Positions 45,016 through 53,356 of a stretch of 64,000 nt of DNA are shown in pieces. The number at the start of each line of letters is the position of its first letter. Positions within the stretch are counted from its first letter, which is position 1. Made by a program: the position numbers and the translations under genes. The DNA is from JAYZBC01 sp036339375 (lineage in GTDB: Bacteria > Pseudomonadota > Alphaproteobacteria > MPNO01 > UBA2964). The DNA is taken from positions 68,898-132,897 of the forward strand of contig JAYZBC010000034.1 of the NCBI GenBank assembly GCA_036339375.1, read 5' to 3'. The notes below the pieces were generated by a model. The model was given only the letters and a program-made list of their open reading frames with translations. It did no database searches and was not told where the DNA came from.

Positions 45016-45564
45016 TCACCTTTTTGTTTTGGTTCTAAGGGCCTTGGTGTAATAATGGCCAGAGACAGATTGTCCGGCTACCAAAGCATAATTTGGATTT
45101 GTTCCCCACTTTTGATAGCCAAGCGATTCATATAATTGAATGGCTGCTTTTTGGCTTTCACGAACGTCCAGGTTTATAAATCTAATTCCGTGTCTCTTTG
45201 CAGTTCTCTCGCAGGCCATTGTTAATTGTCGCGCCATGCCATGTCCGCGTGCCCAAGGAGCAACAAAATTTGTGGTAATTGTCGCTATGTGAGACTGCGC
45301 TTCATTATTTCTTGGCATTCGAATTAATTGAGCCGTCCCCGCTATCCTCCCATCAAACCTGCCAACAAACAGTTCGCGTTCAGGCACAAGTAGAACACCC
45401 TTCCAATACCTTTCTAAAACGTCTCTTGGGGGAGACTTCAACCAACCGAATCCCCCGCCATCAAGAATTGCTGTGCCAGCAGCATCACAAAGATCCGAAA
45501 TATCTAAGTCAGTCAGTTCGTTGGCTTTTTCTACAACCAGTTTAACAAAGTTTTTATTCATCAT
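45016..45564 (-). CDS. GNAT family N-acetyltransferase inside the his operon
   Basis: GNAT protein of about 182 residues, starting at one of two adjacent ATG codons (45564 or 45561); a TTG at 45573 is also in frame. The acetyl-CoA-binding stretch reads FVAPWARGHGMARQLTMACE (R/Q-x-x-G-x-G/A form RGHGMA), followed by the usual LDVRESQKAAIQLYESLGYQ. It lies between hisH and hisA with short spacers (26 and 10 bases), so it shares their transcript. Substrate unknown; nothing links it to histidine synthesis except its position. Confidence 0.85.
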   Translation of the reverse strand: MMNKNFVKLVVEKANELTDLDISDLCDAAGTAILDGGGFGWLKSPPRDVLERYWKGVLLVPERELFVGRFDGRIAGTAQLIRMPRNNEAQSHIATITTNFVAPWARGHGMARQLTMACERTAKRHGIRFINLDVRESQKAAIQLYESLGYQKWGTNPNYALVAGQSVSGHYYTKALRTKTKR

Positions 45565-45590
45565 AATTAACAAGAAATTTCATCGGGTTT

Positions 45591-46235
45591 TTATGGCCTC
45601 CAACATAGAAAATTTTTCAGCATGGAAAGCCCGACCCGTTGGCTTTTTTCTGGATGAAATTGAGTTCCTATCATATTTTCACTGCCCACAACCGCTACAA
45701 TTTCCTCCCCATGCTCCACTCGGGCTAAAACATTTTTTTTCCTCTCACATTTCATGGAGTAACTGTGAACAAAGTAGACATGGGCAGAATTGCCAACATT
45801 TGAAAAAAAGGGATGGGCTTTATCTTCCAGGATTAATTCATTCCAACCCATGTGAGGGATCTTTAACTCTTTATCTTGGGGAGCAAGTTCAGTGACATCA
45901 CCTTTTATCCAGCCTAACCCGTTATGTTCTCCATACTCCAAGCCTCTATTGCCCATTAAGTGCATACCAACACAAATTCCTAAAAAGGGTCTACATCGGC
46001 TTATCGCGAATTCTTGCAAACTTTCCTTCATGCCAGCAAGATTCTTCAATCCAGCCAAACAATCTCCAAATGAACCGACACCAGGCAAAACCACATAATC
46101 TGCATTGAAAAGATCTCTGGAATTGCTAGTCAGCAATATTTTGTTAGTTTTGTGAATATCCCTAGCCGCAAGTTCCAATGCCTTGACAACTGAACGGAGA
46201 TTTCCAGATCCGTAATCAATAACCATGACCTTCAT
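45591..46235 (-). CDS. hisH: Imidazole glycerol phosphate synthase subunit HisH
   Basis: Glutamine amidotransferase subunit of 214 residues that supplies ammonia to HisF. Class I amidotransferase triad: Cys in PFLGICVGMHLMG, and His-x-Glu in TQFHPEKSQ. The ATG at 46235 is chosen because AGGAG lies nine bases before it; a TTG at 46244 directly abuts that sequence and is unlikely. Lies between a DUF2628 gene and the GNAT gene. Confidence 0.96.
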   Translation of the reverse strand: MKVMVIDYGSGNLRSVVKALELAARDIHKTNKILLTSNSRDLFNADYVVLPGVGSFGDCLAGLKNLAGMKESLQEFAISRCRPFLGICVGMHLMGNRGLEYGEHNGLGWIKGDVTELAPQDKELKIPHMGWNELILEDKAHPFFSNVGNSAHVYFVHSYSMKCERKKNVLARVEHGEEIVAVVGSENMIGTQFHPEKSQRVGLSMLKNFLCWRP

Positions 46236-46247
46236 TTGGGCCAACTC

Positions 46248-46637
46248 CTAATTGAGGCTGCCTTTTTTAAGGGCTGCAATGGTGGCCCACCGACGGAAAG
46301 CGGACTCTAAATTTTTAGCTGCCACCAATCCCACCAGTTGAAACCCGTGACGGCACAAGGCTTTACTTAAAAAATCATTTGCAATGCATCCTAGCATCAA
46401 AGCAAACCCCGAAAACATAAAAAGATAAACAACATCATCTGCACCAAAATAATACAGAAAACCACCGCCTGCGATCCAAATCGAAATAATGATTACCGCC
46501 AGTGTCCACAACTTGTGCCAAACCGCCCAAACTGCAGTAAATAAAAACGCTGGAAAGGAAAACCCATCCCGTAAAATTATTGGTAATTGTTTGAGTTCGT
46601 TCCTTTTAGAGGAAATGTGAACTAAATATATTTTCAT
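46248..46637 (-). CDS. DUF2628 family membrane protein in the his operon
   Basis: 129-residue protein with two or three hydrophobic segments (about residues 32-52 and 60-90). The start KIYLVHISS and the FPAFLFTAVWAVWHKLW stretch are typical of DUF2628 proteins, which sit in the same place between hisB and hisH in many alphaproteobacteria. Function unknown; the constant linkage to his genes is positional only. Confidence 0.85.
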   Translation of the reverse strand: MKIYLVHISSKRNELKQLPIILRDGFSFPAFLFTAVWAVWHKLWTLAVIIISIWIAGGGFLYYFGADDVVYLFMFSGFALMLGCIANDFLSKALCRHGFQLVGLVAAKNLESAFRRWATIAALKKGSLN

Positions 46638-46650
46638 TTTTTTAGTAAAA

Positions 46651-47250
46651 TTAGCGCCTCTCGCCTAAAACCCCCTTCGTAGAGGGTACAGAGCCTTCGT
46701 TTCGCATGTCCATTGAGGACGCTGCCCGCAATGACCGGGCTAACCCTTTAAAGCAAGATTCTACGATATGGTGATTATTTTCCCCATACAAATTTTCTAC
46801 ATGGAGCGTAATTCCAGCCGCTTGAGCAAACCCCTGAAACCATTCCTTAAACAATTCAGTGTCCATTTCCCCGAGTTTCGGCTTTGAAAAATTAACTCGC
46901 CAAATTAAATAGGGTCTGGCAGAAATATCCATCGCGACACGAGATAAAGTTTCATCCATGGGAATATAAGCCGATCCAAAACGAGTTATTCCACTGCGAT
47001 CTCCAAGAGCTTTATCTACGGCCTGGCCGATTGCAATACCCGTGTCTTCAGTAGTGTGATGGAAATCGATATGTAAATCCCCTTTTGCTCTAACATAAAG
47101 GTCTATCAAACTATGGCGTGAAACTTGTTCAAGCATATGATCCAAAAACCCTATGCCGGTTGAAATATCATAAATTCCCTGACCATCAAGATTAAGTCGA
47201 ACTTCAATTAAAGTTTCCTTTGTTTTGCGGGAAATTTTTGCTTTTCGCAT
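46651..47250 (-). CDS. hisB: Imidazoleglycerol-phosphate dehydratase HisB
   Basis: IGPD of 199 residues (monofunctional; no phosphatase domain). The two manganese-binding stretches FLDHMLEQVSRHS and DFHHTTEDTGIA, the RFGSAY loop and NNHHIVESCFK are all present. The ATG at 47250 is preferred over 47268 because AAAGGA stands seven bases upstream. First gene of the local his operon, divergent from hslV. Confidence 0.96.
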   Translation of the reverse strand: MRKAKISRKTKETLIEVRLNLDGQGIYDISTGIGFLDHMLEQVSRHSLIDLYVRAKGDLHIDFHHTTEDTGIAIGQAVDKALGDRSGITRFGSAYIPMDETLSRVAMDISARPYLIWRVNFSKPKLGEMDTELFKEWFQGFAQAAGITLHVENLYGENNHHIVESCFKGLARSLRAASSMDMRNEGSVPSTKGVLGERR

Positions 47251-47556
47251 GTCCCGTTCCTTTCTCATCTTTAAAGGGTTTTAACAGGCCGTCTATTACT
47301 TCGCCAGCCCTCTGTTTTTTGGGAAACGACAAAAAATCCGGATAAACAATACTGATTCAAAATGCTGACTTTAAAAATTTTAAAATTGGGTGATTAATAC
47401 CAGTTTAGCCTAAGTTGGGGAGGAGATCTAAAAAAAAATAATGTGTTTATTTTCTTTTGTGTATTGAACACGAACTAACAACACCTACATGCTGGTAGCT
47501 AATACTTGATCTTTTCATGCAAACAGACTAGTTGAGCGAAAGTTATTGTAGGACAA
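47251..47556. other. Divergent intergenic region between hisB and hslV
   Basis: About 306 bases with no gene-like frame or tRNA. It contains a GGGGAGGAG stretch (47417-47425) followed by an A-run and an eight-codon frame, but the spacing is too long for initiation. No convincing sigma-70 or sigma-32 promoter was found for either flank. Confidence 0.5.
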
Positions 47557-48117
47557 ATGATAAACCTAAACCAAAATTCATGGCACGGAACGACTATTGT
47601 CTCAGTCCGCAAAGACAACAAAGTTGTAATAGCCGGTGATGGACAAGTTAGCCTGGGCCCAACCGTTATAAAAGCTAATGCCAAAAAAGTCCGCCCACTT
47701 GGAGATGGATCAGTCATAGCTGGTTTTGCCGGGGCCACTGCCGACGCATTCACCTTATTCGAAAGATTAGAGACCAAACTAGAACAACATCCCGGCCAAC
47801 TTACCCGTGCTTGCGTTGATCTTGCCAAAGACTGGCGCACAGATCGTTACCTCCGACGTCTAGAAGCGATGATGGCGGTTGCTGATCAAAACGTGTCTCT
47901 TGTGCTCACTGGTACAGGAGATGTTTTAGAACCAGATGCCGGCCTAATTGGCATTGGTTCTGGTGGTTCATATGCGCTTGCGGCGGCACAAGCCCTGATC
48001 GATTTGGAAGGACTAGATGCAGAAGCAATCGCAAGGAAAGCCATGGACATCGCTGCAAGCATCTGCGTTTATACAAACACCAACCTCACAATAGAAAGCT
48101 TGCAAAGCGGTGACTAG
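47557..48117 (+). CDS. hslV: ATP-dependent protease peptidase subunit HslV (ClpQ)
   Basis: Threonine protease of 186 residues, homologous to proteasome beta subunits. The propeptide ends WHG and the mature enzyme would begin with catalytic Thr12 (TTIVSVRKDNK), followed by GDGQVSLG and the GSGGSYALAAAQAL region. AGGA precedes the ATG. It forms a dodecamer capped by HslU; the two genes overlap by eight bases. Confidence 0.97.
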   Translation: MINLNQNSWHGTTIVSVRKDNKVVIAGDGQVSLGPTVIKANAKKVRPLGDGSVIAGFAGATADAFTLFERLETKLEQHPGQLTRACVDLAKDWRTDRYLRRLEAMMAVADQNVSLVLTGTGDVLEPDAGLIGIGSGGSYALAAAQALIDLEGLDAEAIARKAMDIAASICVYTNTNLTIESLQSGD

Positions 48118-49417
48118 TTTTAGCCCTCGAGAAATTGTGTCAGAATTAGACAGGTTTATAGTAGGCCAATCCGATGCCAAACGCGCTGTAGCCATAGCGT
48201 TGCGCAACCGTTGGAGACGTCAACAGCTAGCGGATGACCTCCGGGATGAGGTCTTGCCCAAAAACATTTTGATGATAGGCCCCACCGGCGTGGGAAAGAC
48301 AGAAATTGCTAGGCGGCTAGCACGCATGGCCCAAGCCCCATTTGTAAAAGTAGAGGCCACAAAATTTACCGAAGTTGGATACGTTGGTCGAGATGTTGAA
48401 CAAATTGTTCGAGATTTAATGGAGGTTGCGGTCCATGATACAAGGGAACGCATGCGGAAAGATGTTTCCGCAAAAGCGGAACTCGCGGCAGAAGAACGCG
48501 TTATAACAGCTTTGGTGGGCGAGAATGCTGGTGATGAAACCCGCCAAAAATTTCGAAAAATGTTAAGAGAGGGCGAATTAGACGAAAGAGAAATAGAAGT
48601 CGATTTAAATGATTCAGGGGGCGGGTTGCCTACTTTTGAAGTGCCGGGAATGCCTGGGGCACAAATGGGCATGATTAATCTTAACGACATGTTCGGCAAG
48701 GCATTTGGTGGGGCCACCAAAAAGAGAAAGCTTTCCGTTTTAGACTCCCATGGTGTGCTTGTAGCAGAAGAAAGTGATAAACTACTGGATGAGGAAAAAG
48801 TACTACGGAGTGCCACGGTTTCGGTAGAACAAAATGGAATAGTGTTCCTGGATGAAATTGACAAAATTTGTGCAAGTGATGAACGCCGAGGAGCAGACGT
48901 AAGCCGAGAAGGGGTTCAAAGGGATCTGCTCCCCCTCATAGAAGGCACTACCGTAACAACGAAGTACGGACCAGTAAAATCAGATCACATTCTATTTATT
49001 GCCTCAGGGGCGTTTCATATAGCAAAGCCATCAGATCTGCTCCCTGAGTTACAGGGAAGACTCCCAATTCGTGTAGAACTCAAGGCCCTTGAAGTTTCTG
49101 ACCTCAAAGCAATACTTACAGAACCAGAAGCCAGTTTAATTAGACAATATGTGGAATTAATGGCCACAGAAGAAGTTGATCTGGAATTTACAGATGATGC
49201 AATTAATGAGGTTGCAGTAATTGCTACCGAAGTAAATCGTTCCATTGAAAATATTGGGGCACGCCGCTTACAGACAGTCTTGGAAAAATTACTAGACGAA
49301 ATTAGTTTTACCGCCACCGATCGAGGCGGAGAAAAAATTGTGATCGACGCCAACATGGTGCGTGAAAGAGTCAGCGATCTCGCAAAAAACGCAGACCTAA
49401 GTAAATTTATCCTTTAG
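48110..49417 (+). CDS. hslU: ATP-dependent protease ATPase subunit HslU (ClpY)
   Basis: AAA+ unfoldase of 435 residues starting at GTG inside the hslV 3' end. Walker A GPTGVGKT lies at residues 57-64, Walker B is IVFLDEIDKI, and the HslU-specific I-domain fills about residues 110-240. The C-terminus (DLSKFIL) that docks into HslV is intact. Its end overlaps the convergent Smr gene by 21 bases. Confidence 0.97.
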   Translation: MTSFSPREIVSELDRFIVGQSDAKRAVAIALRNRWRRQQLADDLRDEVLPKNILMIGPTGVGKTEIARRLARMAQAPFVKVEATKFTEVGYVGRDVEQIVRDLMEVAVHDTRERMRKDVSAKAELAAEERVITALVGENAGDETRQKFRKMLREGELDEREIEVDLNDSGGGLPTFEVPGMPGAQMGMINLNDMFGKAFGGATKKRKLSVLDSHGVLVAEESDKLLDEEKVLRSATVSVEQNGIVFLDEIDKICASDERRGADVSREGVQRDLLPLIEGTTVTTKYGPVKSDHILFIASGAFHIAKPSDLLPELQGRLPIRVELKALEVSDLKAILTEPEASLIRQYVELMATEEVDLEFTDDAINEVAVIATEVNRSIENIGARRLQTVLEKLLDEISFTATDRGGEKIVIDANMVRERVSDLAKNADLSKFIL

Positions 49418-49978
49418 CCTGTATCGCGGTTTACGCAACAAAACGTAAATCGCGCCGCTGCCCCCGTCACTAGCTTGGGCAGCTGAAAAAGCTATTATGC
49501 CTTGTCGCAACAAGGGGCTATTTAACCATTTTGGCGTTTGGTTTTGCAAAAGGCCGCCGCCTTGGCTAATTTTTCCGCGCCCAGTAATTATGATTACGCA
49601 TTTTTTCCCATCTGCTCGCGATCTTTGTAAAAATTTCACCAAAGATTTGTGCGCGTCTTCCTGACTCATCCCATGAAGATCCAGCCTGTCTTCCGGCCTA
49701 ATTTGGCCTCGTCTAAGAGCCCTCATTGTCCGACGATCAATGTCACCCGAAACCCCCTTTAAAAGTGGCTTTAAATCCCTTTTCGGCGCTACAACCTCGC
49801 TAGCTGGAAAATTAAGTTTTATTTTCGGGCTAATTTTAGGAGAAACATATACAGACTCCTCAACATTTTCCACCGCAGCCCGAAACAATGCTTCGTCTTC
49901 TGGGCGCAAAAGCCCCTTTAATTTTTTTTCACCAATCGGTGGTTTTTTTATTGAACGCTTTCCCATTATCCCAAACAA
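49397..49978 (-). CDS. Smr-domain protein
   Basis: 193 residues: a basic, poorly ordered N-terminal half and a C-terminal Smr domain with LDLHGMSQEDAHKSL, CVIIITGRGK and a final GAIYVLLRKPR. Smr domains are nucleases in several systems; stand-alone bacterial ones (YdaL/SmrA-like) are implicated in RNA cleavage or recombination. It is adjacent to mltA and timA in many alphaproteobacteria; here a methyltransferase pseudogene lies between. Substrate unknown. Confidence 0.88.
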   Translation of the reverse strand: MFGIMGKRSIKKPPIGEKKLKGLLRPEDEALFRAAVENVEESVYVSPKISPKIKLNFPASEVVAPKRDLKPLLKGVSGDIDRRTMRALRRGQIRPEDRLDLHGMSQEDAHKSLVKFLQRSRADGKKCVIIITGRGKISQGGGLLQNQTPKWLNSPLLRQGIIAFSAAQASDGGSGAIYVLLRKPRYRLKDKFT

Positions 49979-50114
49979 TCAGGGTACCACACAAATAGCA
50001 CCACAAATTTTAAAAACCTTTTGTATAAAAATACAATTCACTTTTACGGCAAATACGCAAGAGTCTAAACTGGAAAACTTATAAAATCGAACCTACCCTG
50101 AATTTCCGCTTGTT

Positions 50115-50810
50115 TTATTGTGACTGCCACAGTTTTACATCCTCTTCCGCCACGACATTACCTTTCACAAGGTTGACAAGGGTCGTTCCAGCATAGGTAG
50201 CGAACGAATTTTTATTTCTCTGAGTTATTAAAAATGCTATTTGCGTTGTTGGTATATTTTTGAAACCGATTTTTTCTAGTTTAGTCGGCAAATTTAGGGG
50301 CAACATTTGATGGCAACGGTGATCTTTATATGCTTCACGGATAATATTATTTAATTTCTCTTCTGGCCCATGAAATTTCAAGTGATCCCTAAGTACTAAT
50401 ACAATAGCTAAATTAGACTTTTTTTGAGCAACCTTCTTATTTCACTCAAGGTTGGAACTATCCCTTTGGTGAATTCTAAAATTTGTATTAAAGAAATTGC
50501 ATGGCAGCTTTCGTTTGGGAGTTCCATTTTTTCGGTTCTGCACAAAAGATTTCCACGTTAACTAGTTGTTTACATCTTTCTTGCGCCGACTGAACCAGTG
50601 ACACACTGGCGTCTATTACGTCAGCTTTTCCAGAAAGGTCTACAGCGAGAGAAAATACCTGGAGCAATTGCCACCAATGCAGCCTATATCAAGTGCTGTT
50701 TGTCCTTTCTGGAGCGAAAGAGCCTTTAAAACAGAGATCCTTTTAGATACGCCCTGGATGGTCCCAGAATTCCTTTGTTGTCTTTTGCTAGAATCGTTAT
50801 CAAATTTCAT
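50115..50810 (-). pseudogene. Decayed SAM-dependent methyltransferase gene
   Basis: Reading from an ATG at 50810, fragments of one methyltransferase appear in successive frames: motif I as TALDIGCIGGNCSRYF, ended by TAG; then AVDLSGKADVIDASVSLVQS in another frame; then ESCHAISLIQILEFTKGIVP and LSEIRRLLKK; finally the C-terminal piece with GPEEKLNNIIREAYKDHRC and LEKIGFKNIP, which survives as an 88-residue frame (50115-50381). At least three frame changes and internal stops are needed, so this is a pseudogene and the 88-residue frame is not an independent gene. The intact relative would be a class I methyltransferase of unknown substrate. Confidence 0.8.
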
Positions 50811-50837
50811 CACACCGTCCAGTTTTAAGCCAACTTC

Positions 50838-51965
50838 TTAATGTTGTGGGATCAACAGAAAAAAGCTCCCGCGATGCTTTAAATGGCCTGCCTGTATGGC
50901 CGCCAAAGGCCCGCGCCCAAAAAATATATCTAACCTAAAAGGCCCTTTTATTGCAGCGCCAGTATCTTGGGCAATTAATAGACGTTGAAAATCACTCTTT
51001 TGAAATTTTGATAATTGAAAATTTAACCATATTGGGGTGCCATAAGGTATAAATTTTGGGTCTACCGCGAGACTCCGGCCAGAAGTTAGGGTAACGCCCT
51101 GTGCCCCCAATGGTCCTCCAGTTTTAAGCTTACGAAAAAATATATAACGGGCGTTTTTGTGCATAACCGAGGTGGCTTTCTTAGGATTATCTAATAACCA
51201 AGCCCGTATAGATTGCATGGACAATTTCTCGCTTTGAATTTCTCCTTTGGATATCAGTACTTTCCCTATCGAGGTGTACTCATGTCCATTATGCCCAGCA
51301 AAACCCAAACGCATAGTCTTATTATTTCTGAGTTTTATTATTCCCGAACCCTGTATATGCAAAAAGAAAACATCAACTGGACTGGATGCCCACGCAAGAA
51401 CTTTCACTTTATCTTCAAGCATTCTTTCATCTATTTCTTTTCTTGTTGGATAATTCCTTGAAACCCCAGTTTTCGAACCTCCAAAACCCGAAAATTTTAT
51501 AGATTGGATTGGCGGCCAAGCAGCTGGTTTTTCATAAATAGGAAATTGATACTCCCCAATTCGTGTTAAAGAACCCCTCAACGTGGGTTCATAATATCCA
51601 GTAATAAACCCGTAACCAGCCACTTTGTAAGGGCGAAAATGCTTTTCGAAAAACTTCCGAGCTTTACTCTGGTTAATGGGTCTGAAAGAGTTTGCTGACA
51701 CGCAAATATTTTTCCATGTCCCAGCGCCACCAGAAACTTCATTCCACTTTGAGATACTCCATGTTTTTCGAAGCAACTTAGAACAACTTTTTTGAAATGA
51801 ACTTAAGGCGAGATGATGATTATCTTCCGTCCATCCAGGTAAATCTTTAAAAGAAACAGGGGAGAGAGAACGCTGCTGTACCAAATCTATTTCTTGTTTT
51901 TTTGCACAGCCAAAAAGAGTGCCACTAAGCACTATCATTAACAGGGTACTTTGAAGGTTTTTAAT
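50838..51965 (-). CDS. mltA: Membrane-bound lytic murein transglycosylase A (MltA)
   Basis: Outer-membrane lipoprotein lytic transglycosylase of 375 residues from the proposed ATT start. The signal is (M)KNLQSTLLMIVLSGTLFGC with lipobox LFGC. The MltA domain shows VAGYGFITGYYEPTLRGS, HIQGSGIIKL and the 3D domain with AQDTGAAIKGPFRLDIFFG, whose Asp residues are catalytic. Longer frames (ATG at 52016 or 52067) would bury the signal peptide and overlap timA by 56-107 bases. The ATT at 51965 follows AGGAG by five bases and overlaps the timA stop by one base (ATTAA). Confidence 0.93.
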   Translation of the reverse strand: MKNLQSTLLMIVLSGTLFGCAKKQEIDLVQQRSLSPVSFKDLPGWTEDNHHLALSSFQKSCSKLLRKTWSISKWNEVSGGAGTWKNICVSANSFRPINQSKARKFFEKHFRPYKVAGYGFITGYYEPTLRGSLTRIGEYQFPIYEKPAAWPPIQSIKFSGFGGSKTGVSRNYPTRKEIDERMLEDKVKVLAWASSPVDVFFLHIQGSGIIKLRNNKTMRLGFAGHNGHEYTSIGKVLISKGEIQSEKLSMQSIRAWLLDNPKKATSVMHKNARYIFFRKLKTGGPLGAQGVTLTSGRSLAVDPKFIPYGTPIWLNFQLSKFQKSDFQRLLIAQDTGAAIKGPFRLDIFFGRGPLAAIQAGHLKHRGSFFLLIPQH

Positions 51966-52644
51966 CGGGGCTCCTGGTTTCAACCAAAATCCAATTTGGG
52001 TTTCTTGCCCGAACATTCCGAGCAAATGTCCAAAGATCGGTAACTTCAGTAATTTGATTGTCGTCACCCTCTATTGCCACACCATCTTTATCGCGCAGTA
52101 CATTTATTTGTTCTGAAATAATTTCTATCCCCACAAACGCCGTCCGGCCATCAATTCGAGCATCTACGATGTCTGCGCTTTTAATCCCAATTATCGCTGT
52201 TTCGAGAACCTGTTTGGCGCCTTTGCGCTCAGAAATTACAGTCGAGAAATTCTCAAAAACTTCATCATTTAATAAATTTTTAAGTGTTTTTTCATCACCA
52301 TCCGAATACGCTTTCACTATCAGTTCAAAAGCCCCTCGTGCACCCTTTAAAAAGTCACTTGTTGAAAATTGTGGATCCGCCTTGCTGATCTCTAGCAATC
52401 CCATAGCTATTGGATCGTTCGCCTTTTCCTCATCCAACACACCAGAATCCGTATCGTTGGAACGGTCCGGTAATTCTAAAATTTGGTCTTCCGATGGCGC
52501 CTCTCTGGAGGCGTCAGATAGGTTTCCGGGTGGACGACGCTGATGCCCTGTGCGCCGACCTAAGACACCGCGCAAACGAAAAACTAGAAATGCCGCTATC
52601 ATGGCAAATAAAATAATATCAAGTAATTGGAAACCATTTCCCAT
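51961..52644 (-). CDS. Tim44-like domain protein (TimA)
   Basis: 227 residues: an N-terminal membrane anchor (GFQLLDIILFAMIAAFLVFRL), a charged disordered linker (residues 25-75), and a C-terminal Tim44-like domain (about residues 85-225, with DFLKGARGAFELIVKAY and LWTFARNVRARNPNWILVETRS). It is the bacterial relative of mitochondrial Tim44 and is found beside mltA, fxsA and secB in alphaproteobacteria. Proposed roles concern protein export or the envelope. Divergent from fxsA. Confidence 0.92.
   Translation of the reverse strand: MGNGFQLLDIILFAMIAAFLVFRLRGVLGRRTGHQRRPPGNLSDASREAPSEDQILELPDRSNDTDSGVLDEEKANDPIAMGLLEISKADPQFSTSDFLKGARGAFELIVKAYSDGDEKTLKNLLNDEVFENFSTVISERKGAKQVLETAIIGIKSADIVDARIDGRTAFVGIEIISEQINVLRDKDGVAIEGDDNQITEVTDLWTFARNVRARNPNWILVETRSPD
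51966..51975 (-). promoter_or_regulatory. Shine-Dalgarno site deciding the mltA start
   Basis: Minus-strand AGGAG (51975-51971) plus the five-base spacer CCCCG directly precedes ATT at 51965. No ATG, GTG or TTG in the mltA frame lies at a fitting distance, which is why ATT is proposed as the initiation codon. Confidence 0.55.
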
Positions 52645-52785
52645 TATAAATTTACCAACTAAATAATTTTTGAAAGGCGTTCATTTTTTATGACTTAATT
52701 AAAATAAAAATTAATTTCTCTTCTTTTCAGGTTGCAATTTAACGTCGATACTAGAAAGTAGGGTTTTCCAGACAAAATCGCAAGT

Positions 52786-53262
52786 ATGGTTATCTTCATT
52801 CTTCTTATTTTTATCATAGTGCCCCTGGTGGAAATTGCAGTTTTTCTTTTTCTCGGGGATACAATAGGTGGTTGGAATACTTTTGTTTTAATTGTGTTTA
52901 CAGCTATTCTGGGAGCTTGGTTATTCAAACGACACGGCCTTTTGACTTTTCGGCGCCTCACCGAAAGCATTCAAAGACAAGAATTTCCAATCGGGGAAAT
53001 TTTTGACGGGGCCTCCTTTCTCGTGGCGGGAGTTTTTTTGCTGACACCGGGATTTGTCACGGACATTTTGGGGTTTTCATTGTTTGTACGCCCCTTTAGA
53101 AATGTTCTCCGCCATTTTCTATGGCTAATTTTGACTCGGGGACAAAACAATGCCTGGAGTACCGGAAAGCACAGTCCCACAAAAAAGCGCGGGTTTTCAA
53201 TTGACGGAAAATTTAGAGAGGTGGACCCAAATCATTTTGATAGAAAAAAAGAAAAAAAATAA
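52786..53262 (+). CDS. fxsA: FxsA family membrane protein
   Basis: 158 residues with the FxsA domain in the first 130: IIVPLVEIAVFLFLGDTIGGW and LVAGVFLLTPGFVTDILGF, giving about four hydrophobic segments, followed by a basic cytoplasmic tail. In E. coli FxsA suppresses F-exclusion of phage T7; its normal job is unclear. Conserved neighbour of timA and secB. Confidence 0.92.
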   Translation: MVIFILLIFIIVPLVEIAVFLFLGDTIGGWNTFVLIVFTAILGAWLFKRHGLLTFRRLTESIQRQEFPIGEIFDGASFLVAGVFLLTPGFVTDILGFSLFVRPFRNVLRHFLWLILTRGQNNAWSTGKHSPTKKRGFSIDGKFREVDPNHFDRKKEKK

Positions 53263-53356
53263 CATTTTATTTTTTCTCCTATCAAAATATTTGAGTGAGC
53301 TTGTTTTGGAGCCAGATACATGTTAGCCACAATAAATGCTTTCTGTGGAGTTTTTT

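Noticed and set aside
47417..47463. Strong Shine-Dalgarno-like GGGGAGGAG followed by an eight-codon frame
   Set aside because: The spacer of about 16 bases to the ATG is too long and the peptide is unremarkable.
47456..47557. Possible sigma-32 promoter for hslVU (CTTGATC... with CTAGTT)
   Set aside because: Spacing is off and the -10 half has a poor match to CYTATNT, so I could not support it.
48220..48864. Long serine-rich open frame antisense to hslU (and similar frames antisense to dnaK, mutS, dapB)
   Set aside because: Composition is the mirror of a conserved coding strand; no family pattern or start signal. These are shadows of real genes.
50115..50381. 88-residue frame as an independent small gene
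   Set aside because: It is the C-terminal end of the methyltransferase pseudogene; upstream fragments in other frames continue the same domain.
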